DNA from: Tsuneonella sp. CC-YZS046
Lineage (GTDB): Bacteria > Pseudomonadota > Alphaproteobacteria > Sphingomonadales > Sphingomonadaceae
Length of the DNA: 64,000 nucleotides
Reading direction: 5' to 3'
Assembly (NCBI RefSeq): GCF_035581365.1
Contig: NZ_CP141590.1
Coordinates: forward strand, 1,736,001 to 1,800,000
Below the pieces are notes generated by a model. The model worked only from the letters and a program-made list of their open reading frames with translations. It was not told where the DNA came from and searched no databases. The translations under genes were made by a program, and so were the position numbers. Below are positions 53,136-62,223 of this stretch, in pieces. The number at the start of each line of letters is the position of its first letter. The stretch's first letter is position 1.

Positions 53136-53437
53136 TGGCTATTCAGATGCACCCCTCGCTTCGCATCCCTGCCGGTGTGTGGCTCAAAGAGGAAATCGTT
53201 GAGCCTTACGGCCTCACGGTCACGGGTGTTGCCGACCACCTCAAGGTCAGCCGCCAGAACATGAGTGCGCTCCTCAATGGCAAGACCGGCCTGTCCGCCG
53301 AAATGGCAATCAGGTTTGAAAAGGCATTCGGCATCAAGGCCGACACGCTCATGCGTATGCAGTCTGCTTACGAATTGGCTCAGGCGCGCGGGCATGAAGA
53401 TGAGATCGACGTGAAACGCGTGCCCGAAATCGCGTAA
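53135..53437 (+). CDS. higA: HigA-type antitoxin
   Basis: 100 residues, XRE-type helix-turn-helix antitoxin: LTVTGVADHLKVSRQNMSALLNGKTGLSAEMAIRFEKAFG. It neutralises the toxin and represses the operon through the upstream palindromes. Its ATG at 53135 overlaps the toxin stop by one base. Typical length for HigA. Confidence 0.9.
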   Translation: MAIQMHPSLRIPAGVWLKEEIVEPYGLTVTGVADHLKVSRQNMSALLNGKTGLSAEMAIRFEKAFGIKADTLMRMQSAYELAQARGHEDEIDVKRVPEIA

Positions 53438-53988
53438 CGGATGGAACGACGCCGCTCAGGATAAGGCACTGTTTCGTCATTACCCCGGTCCCACTCTCGT
53501 CATCCCAGCGAAGGCTGGGATCGTTGTAGGCAACGCCCTGCCCCCGCCGCCCGAGATGCCCACCGAAGGGCTGGCGTGACGAAGGCCAATATGGCGTTCC
53601 ACCTTTCCTACATCGCGGAAATCTGCCTTGTCCCGAGGGATGAAACGCAGAGCATCCCGCGCCGCCCGCCGGCCCCTTAACTCCTCATTCCCGCCTGCCC
53701 CGTCAGGCATGCGGGGAAGCGCCTCCGCAAAAGGTCACACCGGACACGCACCGGATAATCGCCATGGAGCAGCGGTTCGCCTTGCGAAAGCGGGTGCGCG
53801 CAGACCGAAATCGAAATGCACATTTCCGGCGTTCTGCGTCAACCGGCGCGCGCCGCCCCTGCTTCGGGCAGCCCGCCTTTTGCTTGGCTATGCGCGCTTC
53901 TTGCCTGATCTTGCAGATGGATTGATGATTTTGCACGACAATGTCATGCCAAGCTCGAAACATCCATAATATCGGAGAGAGGCGGACG
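53438..53988. other. Intergenic region between higA and the acyl-CoA ligase
   Basis: About 550 bases with no convincing gene. It holds a dispersed-type palindrome ATCCCAGC-gaag-GCTGGGAT (53502-53521), known from many sphingomonad and other alphaproteobacterial intergenic regions. The last ~100 bases are AT-richer and must carry the ligase promoter. Short open frames here lack starts, composition or family support. Confidence 0.55.
53502..53521. repeat. Dispersed REP-like palindrome
   Basis: A perfect 8-bp stem, ATCCCAGC / GCTGGGAT, with a GAAG loop. The CGTCATCCCAGCGAA context is that of a common extragenic palindrome. Confidence 0.65.
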
Positions 53989-55524
53989 ATGCATCCGGCC
54001 AAGCACGCTGAAACCAATCCCGCCAAGCCGGCGCTGATCTATCCCGATCAGGGCCTTGTCATGGATTTCGCCACCCTCGACGCGCTTTCCAACCGGCATG
54101 CGCATCAATTGCGCGCGATGGGCCTGCAGCGCGGCGATGTCGTCGCGTTCCTGTTCGGCAACGGCCCGGAAGTCTTCATCGCCAGCTGGGCCGCGCAGCG
54201 CTCCGGCCTTTACGCCACCTCGATCTCCAACCGCCTGAGCGCAGCCGATGTCGCCTATATCCTCCGGGATTCCGGCGCGAAACTGCTGCTCGCGTCGGAC
54301 AGTCTGGCGGAGCTTGCCGCCGCCGCGACAGTGGACCTGCCCGATCTCAAGGCCTTCCTGTGGAACGCGCAAGACGGCAGGCTCGGGAACTGGTCCGCAT
54401 TGGCCTCGACCCAGCCCGCCAGCCCGATCGCCGACGAAAGCGCGGGCAACGACCTGCTCTATTCCTCCGGCACCACCGGCAGGCCGAAGGGGGTCAAGCC
54501 GGTGCTGCCCGAAGGCCCGATCCACGACGAAACCCCGCTGACGCGGATGGGCAGCAGCCTCTACGGGATGAGTCCGGATACGGTCTATCTTTCGACCTCG
54601 CCGATGTATCATGCCGCGCCGCTGCGCTGGGCGCTCACCGTCCAGCGGCTGGGCGGCAGCGTGGTGATGATGCATCGCTTCGACCCGGAGGAAGCGCTCA
54701 AGCTGATCGAAGCCCACAGGATCACCCATTCCACCTTCGTTCCCACCCATTTCGTGCGGATGCTCAAGCTGCCGGATGAGGTGCGGCAACGCTACGATGT
54801 CGGTTCGCTGGAGGCGGTGATCCACGCGGCCGCGCCCTGCCCGGTCGATGTGAAGCGCGCGATGATCGAATGGTTCGGCCCCGTGCTGCATGAATATTAC
54901 GCGGGGACGGAGACTTGCGGCATCACCGCGATCAATACCGAGGAATGGCTGCGCAAGCCCGGCTCGGTCGGCCGGGCCGTGCTCGGCACGACGCGGATCA
55001 TCGGTGAAAACGGAGAGGAATTGCCAGCCGGGGAAACGGGCCAGATCTTCTTCTCCGACGGGCCGAAATTCGAATATCTCAACGATCCCGAAAAGACCGC
55101 GGCCGCCCATAACGACAAGGGCTGGGCAACCATTGGCGATATCGGCCATGTCGATGAAGACGGCTTCCTGTTCCTGACCGACCGCAAGAGCTTCATGATC
55201 ATCTCGGGCGGGGTGAACATCTATCCGCAGGAAATCGAGAATGTCCTCGTCACCCATCCCAAGGTGCTGGACGCGGCAGTGTTCGGCGTGCCGGACGATG
55301 AAATGGGGGAGCGGGTGCTGGCGGTGATCCAGCCGGTGGCCGGCGTCGCCGGCGATGCCGCGCTGGCGGACGAGCTGCGGCAATTCACGCGGGAACGGCT
55401 GGGCGGAGTCAAGACCCCGAAGGACTTCGATTTCCGGGAAGAATTGCCCCGCGAACCTACCGGCAAGCTGATGAAGCGCAAGCTGTTCGACGAATACCGG
55501 CAGGCCGCCACCAATGCCGGATAG
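53989..55524 (+). CDS. Acyl-CoA synthetase (AMP-forming)
   Basis: 511 residues of the ANL ligase family that activates carboxylic acids to CoA thioesters. Motifs: the P-loop LLYSSGTTGRPKGVKP, YAGTETCGITA (A5 region), GDIGHVDEDGFLFLTDRKSFMIISGG and the C-terminal lysine in EPTGKLMKRKL. The start at 53989 (MHPAKHAETNPAKPAL) is preceded by GGAGAGAGG. It is close to the FadD3/steroid or medium-chain acyl ligases, but substrate cannot be read. It faces the AraC-P450 run on the opposite strand. Confidence 0.92.
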   Translation: MHPAKHAETNPAKPALIYPDQGLVMDFATLDALSNRHAHQLRAMGLQRGDVVAFLFGNGPEVFIASWAAQRSGLYATSISNRLSAADVAYILRDSGAKLLLASDSLAELAAAATVDLPDLKAFLWNAQDGRLGNWSALASTQPASPIADESAGNDLLYSSGTTGRPKGVKPVLPEGPIHDETPLTRMGSSLYGMSPDTVYLSTSPMYHAAPLRWALTVQRLGGSVVMMHRFDPEEALKLIEAHRITHSTFVPTHFVRMLKLPDEVRQRYDVGSLEAVIHAAAPCPVDVKRAMIEWFGPVLHEYYAGTETCGITAINTEEWLRKPGSVGRAVLGTTRIIGENGEELPAGETGQIFFSDGPKFEYLNDPEKTAAAHNDKGWATIGDIGHVDEDGFLFLTDRKSFMIISGGVNIYPQEIENVLVTHPKVLDAAVFGVPDDEMGERVLAVIQPVAGVAGDAALADELRQFTRERLGGVKTPKDFDFREELPREPTGKLMKRKLFDEYRQAATNAG

Positions 55525-55541
55525 GCGCGGAAAAGGCGGCG

Positions 55542-56408
55542 CTATTGCAGCCCGGCGGAGCGCCAGGCGCTGGGCGTCTGCCCGGCGAAATTGCGGAACG
55601 CGCGGGTGAAGTGGCTCTGGCTCTTGAAGCCCAGCGCATCGGCCACTTGCGCAATCGACAGGCCGCTGCTCGCCAGCAATTCCTGCGCCCGTTCCAGCCG
55701 CGATTTCATCACGAACTTGTGCGGGCTCATGCCGGTGGCCCGCTTGAATACGCGGCAGAAATGGGATGGCGTAAGCCCCGCCTCCTCCGCCAGCGCCTCG
55801 ACATTATGGTCGGCTTCAGGCCGCTCCAGCACGGAGTTCATGATGTGATGGATGCGAAAGGCCGAAAATTCGGACGTCGGGAAGACGGGGGAATTGCCGG
55901 TCAGCGGGCCATGCAGCATATGCGCCTTGAGCGCCTCCACCAGCGTCGAGACATAGACCTGACGGTCAGCGGTTTGCGGGGCATACAGCTCGGCCAGCAC
56001 CTGGCGGGTCAGGGCCACGCCCAGCGGGTCGGAGAAGGCGAAGCGCAAGCGCTGGAACTGGTCGAGACCCGGCGCCGCGTTGAATTCATGCGAGGCGATG
56101 CTCAGCGTGACCACATCCAGCTCGCCATCCACCAGCCAGCCGGTGGGCCGGCCCGCCGGCACGATGGTCGCGCAGCCGGGAATGGAGCTTGCCTCGCTCC
56201 AGCCGTCCCGCAGCCAGGTCTTCACCTTGGGCTTGCCGCCGATATGCACCACGAAGGTCGGGTTCGGCAGCGCGGGCAATTCATAGCTGCCGACGAATTG
56301 CCGCCAGCGCGACAGGCGCCAGCTACGGTCCTTGCCGCCCAGATCGATGTCCGCGCCACGGCCCAGGACATCGGAAATGATCTCCTCGTTGGTCCAGGTT
56401 TCTCCCAT
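55542..56408 (-). CDS. AraC-family transcriptional regulator
   Basis: 288 residues: an N-terminal ligand-binding or cupin-like region, then a C-terminal AraC domain with two helix-turn-helix units (VEALAEEAGLTPSHFCRVFKRATGMSPHKFV and SIAQVADALGFKSQSHFTRAFRNFAGQTPSAWR). It is the last gene of the minus-strand run after the P450 (11-base gap), so it probably regulates that cluster and the neighbouring ligase. Confidence 0.9.
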   Translation of the reverse strand: MGETWTNEEIISDVLGRGADIDLGGKDRSWRLSRWRQFVGSYELPALPNPTFVVHIGGKPKVKTWLRDGWSEASSIPGCATIVPAGRPTGWLVDGELDVVTLSIASHEFNAAPGLDQFQRLRFAFSDPLGVALTRQVLAELYAPQTADRQVYVSTLVEALKAHMLHGPLTGNSPVFPTSEFSAFRIHHIMNSVLERPEADHNVEALAEEAGLTPSHFCRVFKRATGMSPHKFVMKSRLERAQELLASSGLSIAQVADALGFKSQSHFTRAFRNFAGQTPSAWRSAGLQ

Positions 56409-56419
56409 CGCACCGGCTC

Positions 56420-57655
56420 TCAGGCAGGCCGCAGAACCACATTCAGATCCTTCACTCCATTGATGAAATTGGACCTGAATCGGCGCGACGGCGCAGTTAT
56501 CTCGAAAGAGGTAACACGATCCGCCAGTATTTCGAAGGCCACCCGCAACTGCATCTCGGCAAGGCGCGACCCCACGCAGACATGCTGCCCGGAACCGAAA
56601 CCCACATGGGGTATCCTCTCCCGGGTCAGGTCGAACCGGTCGGCGCGATCGAACACGCTTTCGTCCCGATTGCCCGAGGCATACCACAGCACCACCTTAT
56701 CCCCTTTGGCGATGCGGGCGCCGCCCAGTTCCGTATCCTCGGTGGCGGTGCGGCGCATATGCAGCACCGGGCTGGCATAGCGCACCATCTCGGCCGCCCC
56801 CTTCTTGAGTATCTCGGCGTTCTGGCGGACCAGCTGCCATTGGTCCGGATTGTCGGAAAAGGCGCGGACGGTGTGGGAGAGGGAATTGCGCGTGGTTTCA
56901 TTGGCGCCCACCAGCACCAGGATCAGATTGCCGAGGAAATCGCGATAGGGCACCGGCTCGCCGCCCACTTCCATATTGGCGAGCAGGGTGGCGATATCCT
57001 CGCCCGGCTGGGCGCGGCGCTGGTTGAACAGTTCCTCGGCGAAGGTGAAGAATTCGGTGAGCGTCGCTGCCATCGCTTCCGGGCTCTGGCGGAAATCCGG
57101 ATCGTCCTCGCCCACGAAGGCGTTGGTCCAGTGGTAGAGCCGGGTCCACATCTCCGAAGGAATGTCGAGCAGTTCGCACAGGGTGAGCAGCGGCAGCGGC
57201 GCGGACAGCAGGGGAACGAGATCGACCGCCTCGCCCAGCGGAATGGAATCGATCAGCCGTTCCGCCCGTTCGCGGATACGCATCTCGATCCCGCCCAGCC
57301 GGCCCGGCGAAACCGCGGGCATGATATGCTTGCGATACTGGGTGTGGACGGGCGGATCGATGGAGATGAACGGAATGCCGATGGCGCTGGCCCCCGCATT
57401 GGTCAGCCCCACCTCGTTCTCGTTGAAGATGCGGTGCCCGCCGTTCTTATGGGCGGACGAAAACAAGCCGGGGTTGCGGGACACTTCGATAATATCCGCA
57501 TGACGGGTGACGGCCCAGAACCCCGCGCCATCCACTTCCGGGTTCCAGTGCACGGGATCGACGCGGCGCAATTCCGCGAATACATCCCACGGCACGCCCC
57601 GCTCGTAAAGGCCGGGGTCCTTGAGATCGACAGCCAACGCGCTTTCCATGGTCAC
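56420..57655 (-). CDS. Cytochrome P450
   Basis: 411 residues, bacterial class I P450. I-helix oxygen-binding motif LVGANETTRNSL, K-helix EMVRYASP (ExxR), and heme ligand loop FGSGQHVCVGSRLAE. It resembles CYP families that hydroxylate sterol or terpenoid side chains (for example CYP125/CYP142), but the assignment is tentative. A ferredoxin and reductase must be supplied from elsewhere. It follows the LLM oxidoreductase gene by six bases. Confidence 0.93.
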   Translation of the reverse strand: MTMESALAVDLKDPGLYERGVPWDVFAELRRVDPVHWNPEVDGAGFWAVTRHADIIEVSRNPGLFSSAHKNGGHRIFNENEVGLTNAGASAIGIPFISIDPPVHTQYRKHIMPAVSPGRLGGIEMRIRERAERLIDSIPLGEAVDLVPLLSAPLPLLTLCELLDIPSEMWTRLYHWTNAFVGEDDPDFRQSPEAMAATLTEFFTFAEELFNQRRAQPGEDIATLLANMEVGGEPVPYRDFLGNLILVLVGANETTRNSLSHTVRAFSDNPDQWQLVRQNAEILKKGAAEMVRYASPVLHMRRTATEDTELGGARIAKGDKVVLWYASGNRDESVFDRADRFDLTRERIPHVGFGSGQHVCVGSRLAEMQLRVAFEILADRVTSFEITAPSRRFRSNFINGVKDLNVVLRPA

Positions 57656-57661
57656 TCTCCC

Positions 57662-58771
57662 CTAGGAGGGTTTCCCGCCGGGATTGGCGGGCAGATTGTC
57701 AAAGCGGCCTTCCGGCCGGAGCTTCGCATAGGCAGGAATGATCGGCGCCAGCTCCGCCGGGGTCGCGCCATGCAGGATCACGCCGTTCACGCCGAGGTCG
57801 AACTGGCCCAGCACCTTGCGGGCGCATTGCTCGGGCGAACCGCTGGCGGCGGGAGCGAGCCATTCGCCAGGCAGCAGCTCGGCGATCCGCTCAAGCTGCT
57901 CATGGGTCGCGCGGGCATCGACCCATCCGCCCATGTTGGCGATCACGGGCGCTTCGCGGAAACGCTTCAGCACTTCCTTGTCCCAGCCGTTCGTCTCCAC
58001 CAGCAAGTCGCCATAGACTTGCAGATAGGTGGCGAGCCTGCCGACGCTCTTCTTCAGGTAGAGCTTCGGCTCGAGATGATCGCCCAGGGTGGCGAATACC
58101 GACCAGATGCGCAGCCGGTCCGGATCGCGGCCCGCCCGTTCCGCCGCGTCCCTGGCGATCCGCACCAGCCGGGCGGTGCCTTCCTCGCCGATATAGGTGT
58201 GCAGGATGATCGCGTCGAACACGCCCCCGGCGAACTCCACGGTCTTGGGGCCGAAGCCCACCAGCCCGATCGGAATGTCCTCGTCGAAGGCGGGGTCGAG
58301 CTGCAGCACGGGGAAGCGGCCGATCTCGCTCTCGTAATTCTCCACGCGCTCGCCGCGCCACAGCCGGCGGATCAGCGCCACGAATTCCGCCATCTGGGAA
58401 TTGGTGGCGGGGGTAAGGCCGAAGGCCTTGATCTGGGGGATGATCCCGCGCGCGATACAGGGCAGGTAACGCCCGCCGGTGAGCCGGTGCATGGTGGTGG
58501 CATGGGCCGCGAACGGCATCGGATGGCGGGTGTTGTGGTTGGTGGCGGCGAGCGCGATGCCCAGCTTTTCCGTCACCGCACCGATGGCGCCGCACATGGT
58601 CGCGCCTTCCTTCACGTTGAAGCGTTCGGACAGGAACGTCGCGCCCAGCCCCAGCGCCTCCGCCTCATGGCATTCCGCGATGGCATCGCGCGGGCTTTCG
58701 ACATGGCCGCCCAGCGCGTAATAGCCCAGCTCGTTGAATACCGTGGCGGCATATCTCGCTACATCGTTCAT
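57662..58771 (-). CDS. LLM-class (luciferase-like) flavin-dependent oxidoreductase
   Basis: 369 residues of the luciferase-like TIM-barrel family. ECHEAEALGLGATFLSERFN, LAATNHNTRHPMPFAAHATTMHRLTGGRYL and IGLVGFGPKTVEFAGGVFDAIILHTY are the family signature parts. Members use FMN or F420 for monooxygenation or dehydrogenation; Sphingomonadales usually lack F420 biosynthesis, so FMN is more likely, by inference. Gene order in this run is kinase-like gene, LLM, P450, AraC. Confidence 0.88.
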   Translation of the reverse strand: MNDVARYAATVFNELGYYALGGHVESPRDAIAECHEAEALGLGATFLSERFNVKEGATMCGAIGAVTEKLGIALAATNHNTRHPMPFAAHATTMHRLTGGRYLPCIARGIIPQIKAFGLTPATNSQMAEFVALIRRLWRGERVENYESEIGRFPVLQLDPAFDEDIPIGLVGFGPKTVEFAGGVFDAIILHTYIGEEGTARLVRIARDAAERAGRDPDRLRIWSVFATLGDHLEPKLYLKKSVGRLATYLQVYGDLLVETNGWDKEVLKRFREAPVIANMGGWVDARATHEQLERIAELLPGEWLAPAASGSPEQCARKVLGQFDLGVNGVILHGATPAELAPIIPAYAKLRPEGRFDNLPANPGGKPS

Positions 58772-58798
58772 TCCATTATCCTCTTCCAGGCCGCGCGC

Positions 58799-59875
58799 TC
58801 ACGCGCGTTCCCTCAGCAGTTCGACCCCGTTGCAATCCCGGACATGCCGGACATGGCGGTCCAGCATGGTCAGGAACATGCGGTCGCCCCGCTCGGTGCG
58901 CTTGACCAGCATCGCCGCGCAGACGGACACGACGATTCCGGCAAAGGTGAAATGGCGATAATCCCGGGCAAGATCCTGCTTGCCATATCCGGTCACGCCG
59001 CGGGCCAGCAGTTCATCGTGGTAGGTATCGAGCAGGGAGTTCTCCACCGCGCGGCGCTGCTCCGGATCGAACCCGCCGCCAATGACATAGGCGACATCGA
59101 GCGCGTTGAACCCCAGCGCCACCGATTGCCAGTCCAGCACCGCCAGCCGGTCCGGCGCGAACAGCATGTTGTCCGCGCGGAAATCATTGTGGACCACGCA
59201 GCGCGGGCGGTCGAGCGGGGCGGAATAGCCATCGTAGAATTCGGCGAAATCGTCGCAGGTGGCGACATGATCCGGCGACAGCATGTCCATATAGCGCTCG
59301 CGGAAACCGGGCCACATCTGGCGAAACACTTCGGCCGGGTAGAAGGCCTGCGCGATCCTGCCGGTTTCCAGCCAGGCAAAGGACGGTTCCTCCGCGCGGC
59401 CCCAGAACGAGGCATGGAGCCGCGCCGCTTCCAGCATGGCGCGCCGGGCATCCTCCACGCTCATGCCGGTCAGCTGGTTGCCCGGCTTCGCGCCTTGCAC
59501 ATCCTCCATCAGAATGAAGAAACTGCCGTCATCGGCCAGGCCGGTTGCATAGACGCCCGGCACGTCGACCAGCGCGGTGGCCGCCAGCTCGCGATAGAAG
59601 CGCACCTCGCGCTGATAGAGAGACCAGCTCCCTGCGATTTCGCGGCTGGAGGGATCGGACGATGCGATCTTGCACACCACGGAACGCGGCTCGCCATCCC
59701 GCGCGGCGTCCCCCTCGAACGCCAGCCGGTAGGTTTCCGCGAGCTGGCCGGTGCCGATCGGGCTTACCGCGACCGATTGCGGATCGAATTGCGGCGCGAC
59801 TTGCCGAAGCCACGCCAGTCCCAGCGAATCCCGGGTCGGGATCTTGTCGTCATGCACTTGCAGGAACGCCTCCAT
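58799..59875 (-). CDS. Aminoglycoside phosphotransferase-like kinase family protein
   Basis: About 358 residues from the ATG at 59875 (MEAFLQVHDDKIPTRDS); a longer in-frame start at 59941 is less likely. The kinase fold has HNDFRADNMLFAP with the catalytic Asp and AVLDWQSVALG with the metal-binding Asp. The branch is the ecdysteroid/choline-kinase-like one (FYRELAATALVDVP, FILMEDVQGAKPGNQ), found in sphingomonad and actinobacterial lipid and steroid clusters. Substrate unknown. First gene of the run leading to LLM, P450 and AraC. Confidence 0.85.
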   Translation of the reverse strand: MEAFLQVHDDKIPTRDSLGLAWLRQVAPQFDPQSVAVSPIGTGQLAETYRLAFEGDAARDGEPRSVVCKIASSDPSSREIAGSWSLYQREVRFYRELAATALVDVPGVYATGLADDGSFFILMEDVQGAKPGNQLTGMSVEDARRAMLEAARLHASFWGRAEEPSFAWLETGRIAQAFYPAEVFRQMWPGFRERYMDMLSPDHVATCDDFAEFYDGYSAPLDRPRCVVHNDFRADNMLFAPDRLAVLDWQSVALGFNALDVAYVIGGGFDPEQRRAVENSLLDTYHDELLARGVTGYGKQDLARDYRHFTFAGIVVSVCAAMLVKRTERGDRMFLTMLDRHVRHVRDCNGVELLRERA

Positions 59876-60050
59876 CGGGTCGTCCCGCCCTTGCTTCCGG
59901 GCTTTCCTAGCGGCAGCCGAAGCCGCCAGTTGCCAACCCACCAGGGCGGATCATCCTCTTCCAAACACAGGGGCATTCCTACACCCTGCGCGCGAAGCTG
60001 GCATTGCTCTCAATTGCCCGAAAATTTGACCATTCTTGCGGGCATGGAAA

Positions 60051-60112
60051 TCAGGGGAAAATCCCTGAGGCCCGACCCGCGAAAATCCGCCTTTCGCGCC
60101 CCTTACGGGCGC
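60051..60112 (-). terminator. Possible terminator hairpins after the dikinase-like operon
   Basis: Two stems follow the AccB-like gene on the minus strand: GCGCCC/GGGCGC (60096-60101, 60107-60112, overlapping the stop) and TCAGGG/CCCTGA (60051-60056, 60063-60068). Neither has a strong T run, so function as terminators is uncertain. Confidence 0.35.
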
Positions 60113-60492
60113 AGCGCCACCAGCACTTCGCCATATTCCACAAGGTCGCCATTCTCGAAGAACACGGCCTGCACCACACCCGCGCTTTCCGCGACCACCG
60201 GCGTCGTGCGATCCAGCACGTTCAGCACGCCCAGCGCGTCGCCGGCGGCAACCTGCGCGCCCGCTTCCACGCTGCGGGTGAACAGCCCCAGATGCGGCGC
60301 GCTGACGGATGTCGTGGCGGCATCTGCATCGACCTCGCCTTCGGCCTGCGTTGCCTCAAGCAGGGGATTGGGCTTGCCACCCGGCTTGGCCATGAATATC
60401 TGCCAGTCGGCCGATCTCACGCAGAGGTCCAGCCATGGCGATTGCCTGAAGTCGCGCAGGATTGCCCGGATTTCGTCGACTGGCTGGCTCAT
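60103..60492 (-). CDS. AccB-like biotinyl domain lacking the acceptor lysine
   Basis: 129 residues with the AccB (biotin carboxyl carrier) layout: a helical N-terminus (IRAILRDFRQSPWLDLCVRSADWQI), a linker, then the biotinyl fold SAPHLGLFTRS ... ESAGVVQAVFFENGDLVEYGEVLVAL. Where BCCP has EAMKM with the biotinylated lysine, this protein has NVLDR, with aspartate at residue 94 in the lysine position. It therefore cannot be biotinylated or lipoylated there. Its ATG overlaps the dikinase-like stop by four bases. A structural or docking role in the complex is inferred. Confidence 0.85.
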   Translation of the reverse strand: MSQPVDEIRAILRDFRQSPWLDLCVRSADWQIFMAKPGGKPNPLLEATQAEGEVDADAATTSVSAPHLGLFTRSVEAGAQVAAGDALGVLNVLDRTTPVVAESAGVVQAVFFENGDLVEYGEVLVALRP

Positions 60493-62216
60493 CCCGCGCG
60501 CTCCTCCATCAAGGCAAGCATCGCGGGCAGAACCGGGGTGGTGAAGAATCGGCTCGCCCCCGCCTTCGCCGCGCCGCGCACCACCTCCGGGTTGCCGAGG
60601 CTGCGGCCGCGCACCGCCGCCTGTCCGGCCACGGCCTGCGCCAGTTCCTCGACAGAACCTTCCGCAAGCACCCCGTCCACATCCAGCGCGGCGCCCGCGC
60701 CATCCGCGTCGAGCGGCTGGACCGCGGCTCTGATCTCCGCCGGCAGCCATTCGATCAGCTTGCCGAGATAGGGATCGGCGGTTTCCGTGGGTATCTCGGT
60801 CGGCAGAAGCCCGGCGAACACCTTGCCTTCGCCGCCGTCGATCGTCACCTGCTGGCCCACCCGGTCGGTCAACCCCGCCCCGGTGCCGACCACGCAAGGG
60901 CGGCCGAGGGCACGGCTGACCACAGCCGCGTGGGAGGTCGAGCCGCCCTGCTCCGTCACCACGCCGCGCGCGGCAATCATGCCGTGCACATCGTCCGGAC
61001 TGGTGGTCTTGCGCACGAGGATCACATCCTCGCCCGCCGCCGCACGCTTTTCCGCTTCGTCGGGATCGCCGACCAGCACGCCGGAGGCCGCGCCGGGGCA
61101 GGCCCCCTCGCCCTGCGCGATCAGCTCGGAGTCGTCGCCACCCGCGAGGCGCGGCAGAAGCACGGCCACCGCCTGTTCGGCCGTGACCCTGGACAAGGCC
61201 GTGGCCGGGTCGATCCGCCCTTCCTCCACCATATCCACGGCAAAGCGGATCGCCGCCTGCGGCGCGCGCTTGGCCGAGCGGCTCTGCAGCAGGTAAAGCT
61301 GGCCGGACTGCACCGTAAATTCGATATCCTGCACGTCGCCATGCTTGCGTTCGAGCAAGGCGGACGCTTCGAGCAGCGCGGCATGGGCCTGCGGCTCCCG
61401 CTCCTTCATCGCATCAAGCGGCAGCGGCGTGAACTTGCCCGAAACGACATCCTCGCCCTGCGCGCGCGGGAGATACTCGCCATAAGGCACATTCTCGCCG
61501 GTTAGCGGATTGCGGCTGAACAGCACGCCCGTGCCGCTCCGCTCATCCAGATTGCCGAAGATCATGGCCTGCACCGTGACCGCCGTGCCGAGATCGTCGG
61601 AAATATTGTTATGCTGGCGATAGCGCTTGGCGCGGCGGGTGTTCCAGCTGTCGAACACCGCCTGGATCGCCGACATCAATTGCTCGCGCGCCGAACCCGG
61701 CAATGGCGCGCCGAGCGAAGCCAGTTCCTCGCGCCATGCGGAAGGGGCCTTTGCGGCATCGAGTTCGACCGGCTGCTTGAGCACGATGGCCGAATACAGC
61801 TCCACGAAACGGCGATGGGTGTCGCGGGCGAAGTCGGCCATGCCGGTTTCCGCCGCCAGCGCCGCCTCGCCCTCATCATCGATGCCGAGATTGAGCACCG
61901 TATCCATCATGCCTGGCATGGAGATCGCCGCGCCCGAACGCACGGAGAGCAGCAAGCGCTTCTCGCCCTGGCCGAAGCTGCGGCCGATCCGGCCTTCGAG
62001 CCAGGCGAGCGCGCTGTCGATCTCCTGTTCCAGCCCGGCCGGGAAAGCGCCGCTTTCCAGATAGGCGAGGCAGGCCCTGGTGGTGATCGCGAAAGCGGGG
62101 GGAACGGGCAGGCCCAGCGCCTGCATATCCGCGATGGATTTCGCCTTCCCGCCGACCAGATCGCGCGTGACTTCGGTTTGCCCGTCAAGCAGGACGGACC
62201 ACGAATTACCGGACAT
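60489..62216 (-). CDS. Pyruvate phosphate dikinase-like protein lacking the PEP/pyruvate domain
   Basis: About 575 residues from the ATG at 62216, against ~880 for PPDK. It retains the ATP-grasp region (LLSVRSGAAISMPGMMDTVL, TGVLFSRNPLTGENVPYGEY, RAQGEDVVSG) and the swivelling phosphohistidine domain (VTEQGGSTSHAAVVSRALGRP). It stops about 100 residues after that, without the C-terminal TIM barrel that binds pyruvate. It could thus be phosphorylated by ATP but not make PEP itself. It is the third gene of a tight operon with a second phosphohistidine protein. Confidence 0.9.
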   Translation of the reverse strand: MSGNSWSVLLDGQTEVTRDLVGGKAKSIADMQALGLPVPPAFAITTRACLAYLESGAFPAGLEQEIDSALAWLEGRIGRSFGQGEKRLLLSVRSGAAISMPGMMDTVLNLGIDDEGEAALAAETGMADFARDTHRRFVELYSAIVLKQPVELDAAKAPSAWREELASLGAPLPGSAREQLMSAIQAVFDSWNTRRAKRYRQHNNISDDLGTAVTVQAMIFGNLDERSGTGVLFSRNPLTGENVPYGEYLPRAQGEDVVSGKFTPLPLDAMKEREPQAHAALLEASALLERKHGDVQDIEFTVQSGQLYLLQSRSAKRAPQAAIRFAVDMVEEGRIDPATALSRVTAEQAVAVLLPRLAGGDDSELIAQGEGACPGAASGVLVGDPDEAEKRAAAGEDVILVRKTTSPDDVHGMIAARGVVTEQGGSTSHAAVVSRALGRPCVVGTGAGLTDRVGQQVTIDGGEGKVFAGLLPTEIPTETADPYLGKLIEWLPAEIRAAVQPLDADGAGAALDVDGVLAEGSVEELAQAVAGQAAVRGRSLGNPEVVRGAAKAGASRFFTTPVLPAMLALMEERAG

Positions 62217-62223
62217 TCTCAAT

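Noticed and set aside
56582-60544. A 1320-codon plus-strand open frame
   Set aside because: It is antisense to the P450, LLM, kinase and AccB-like genes, which all have clear family motifs. GC-rich codon use makes long antisense frames common.
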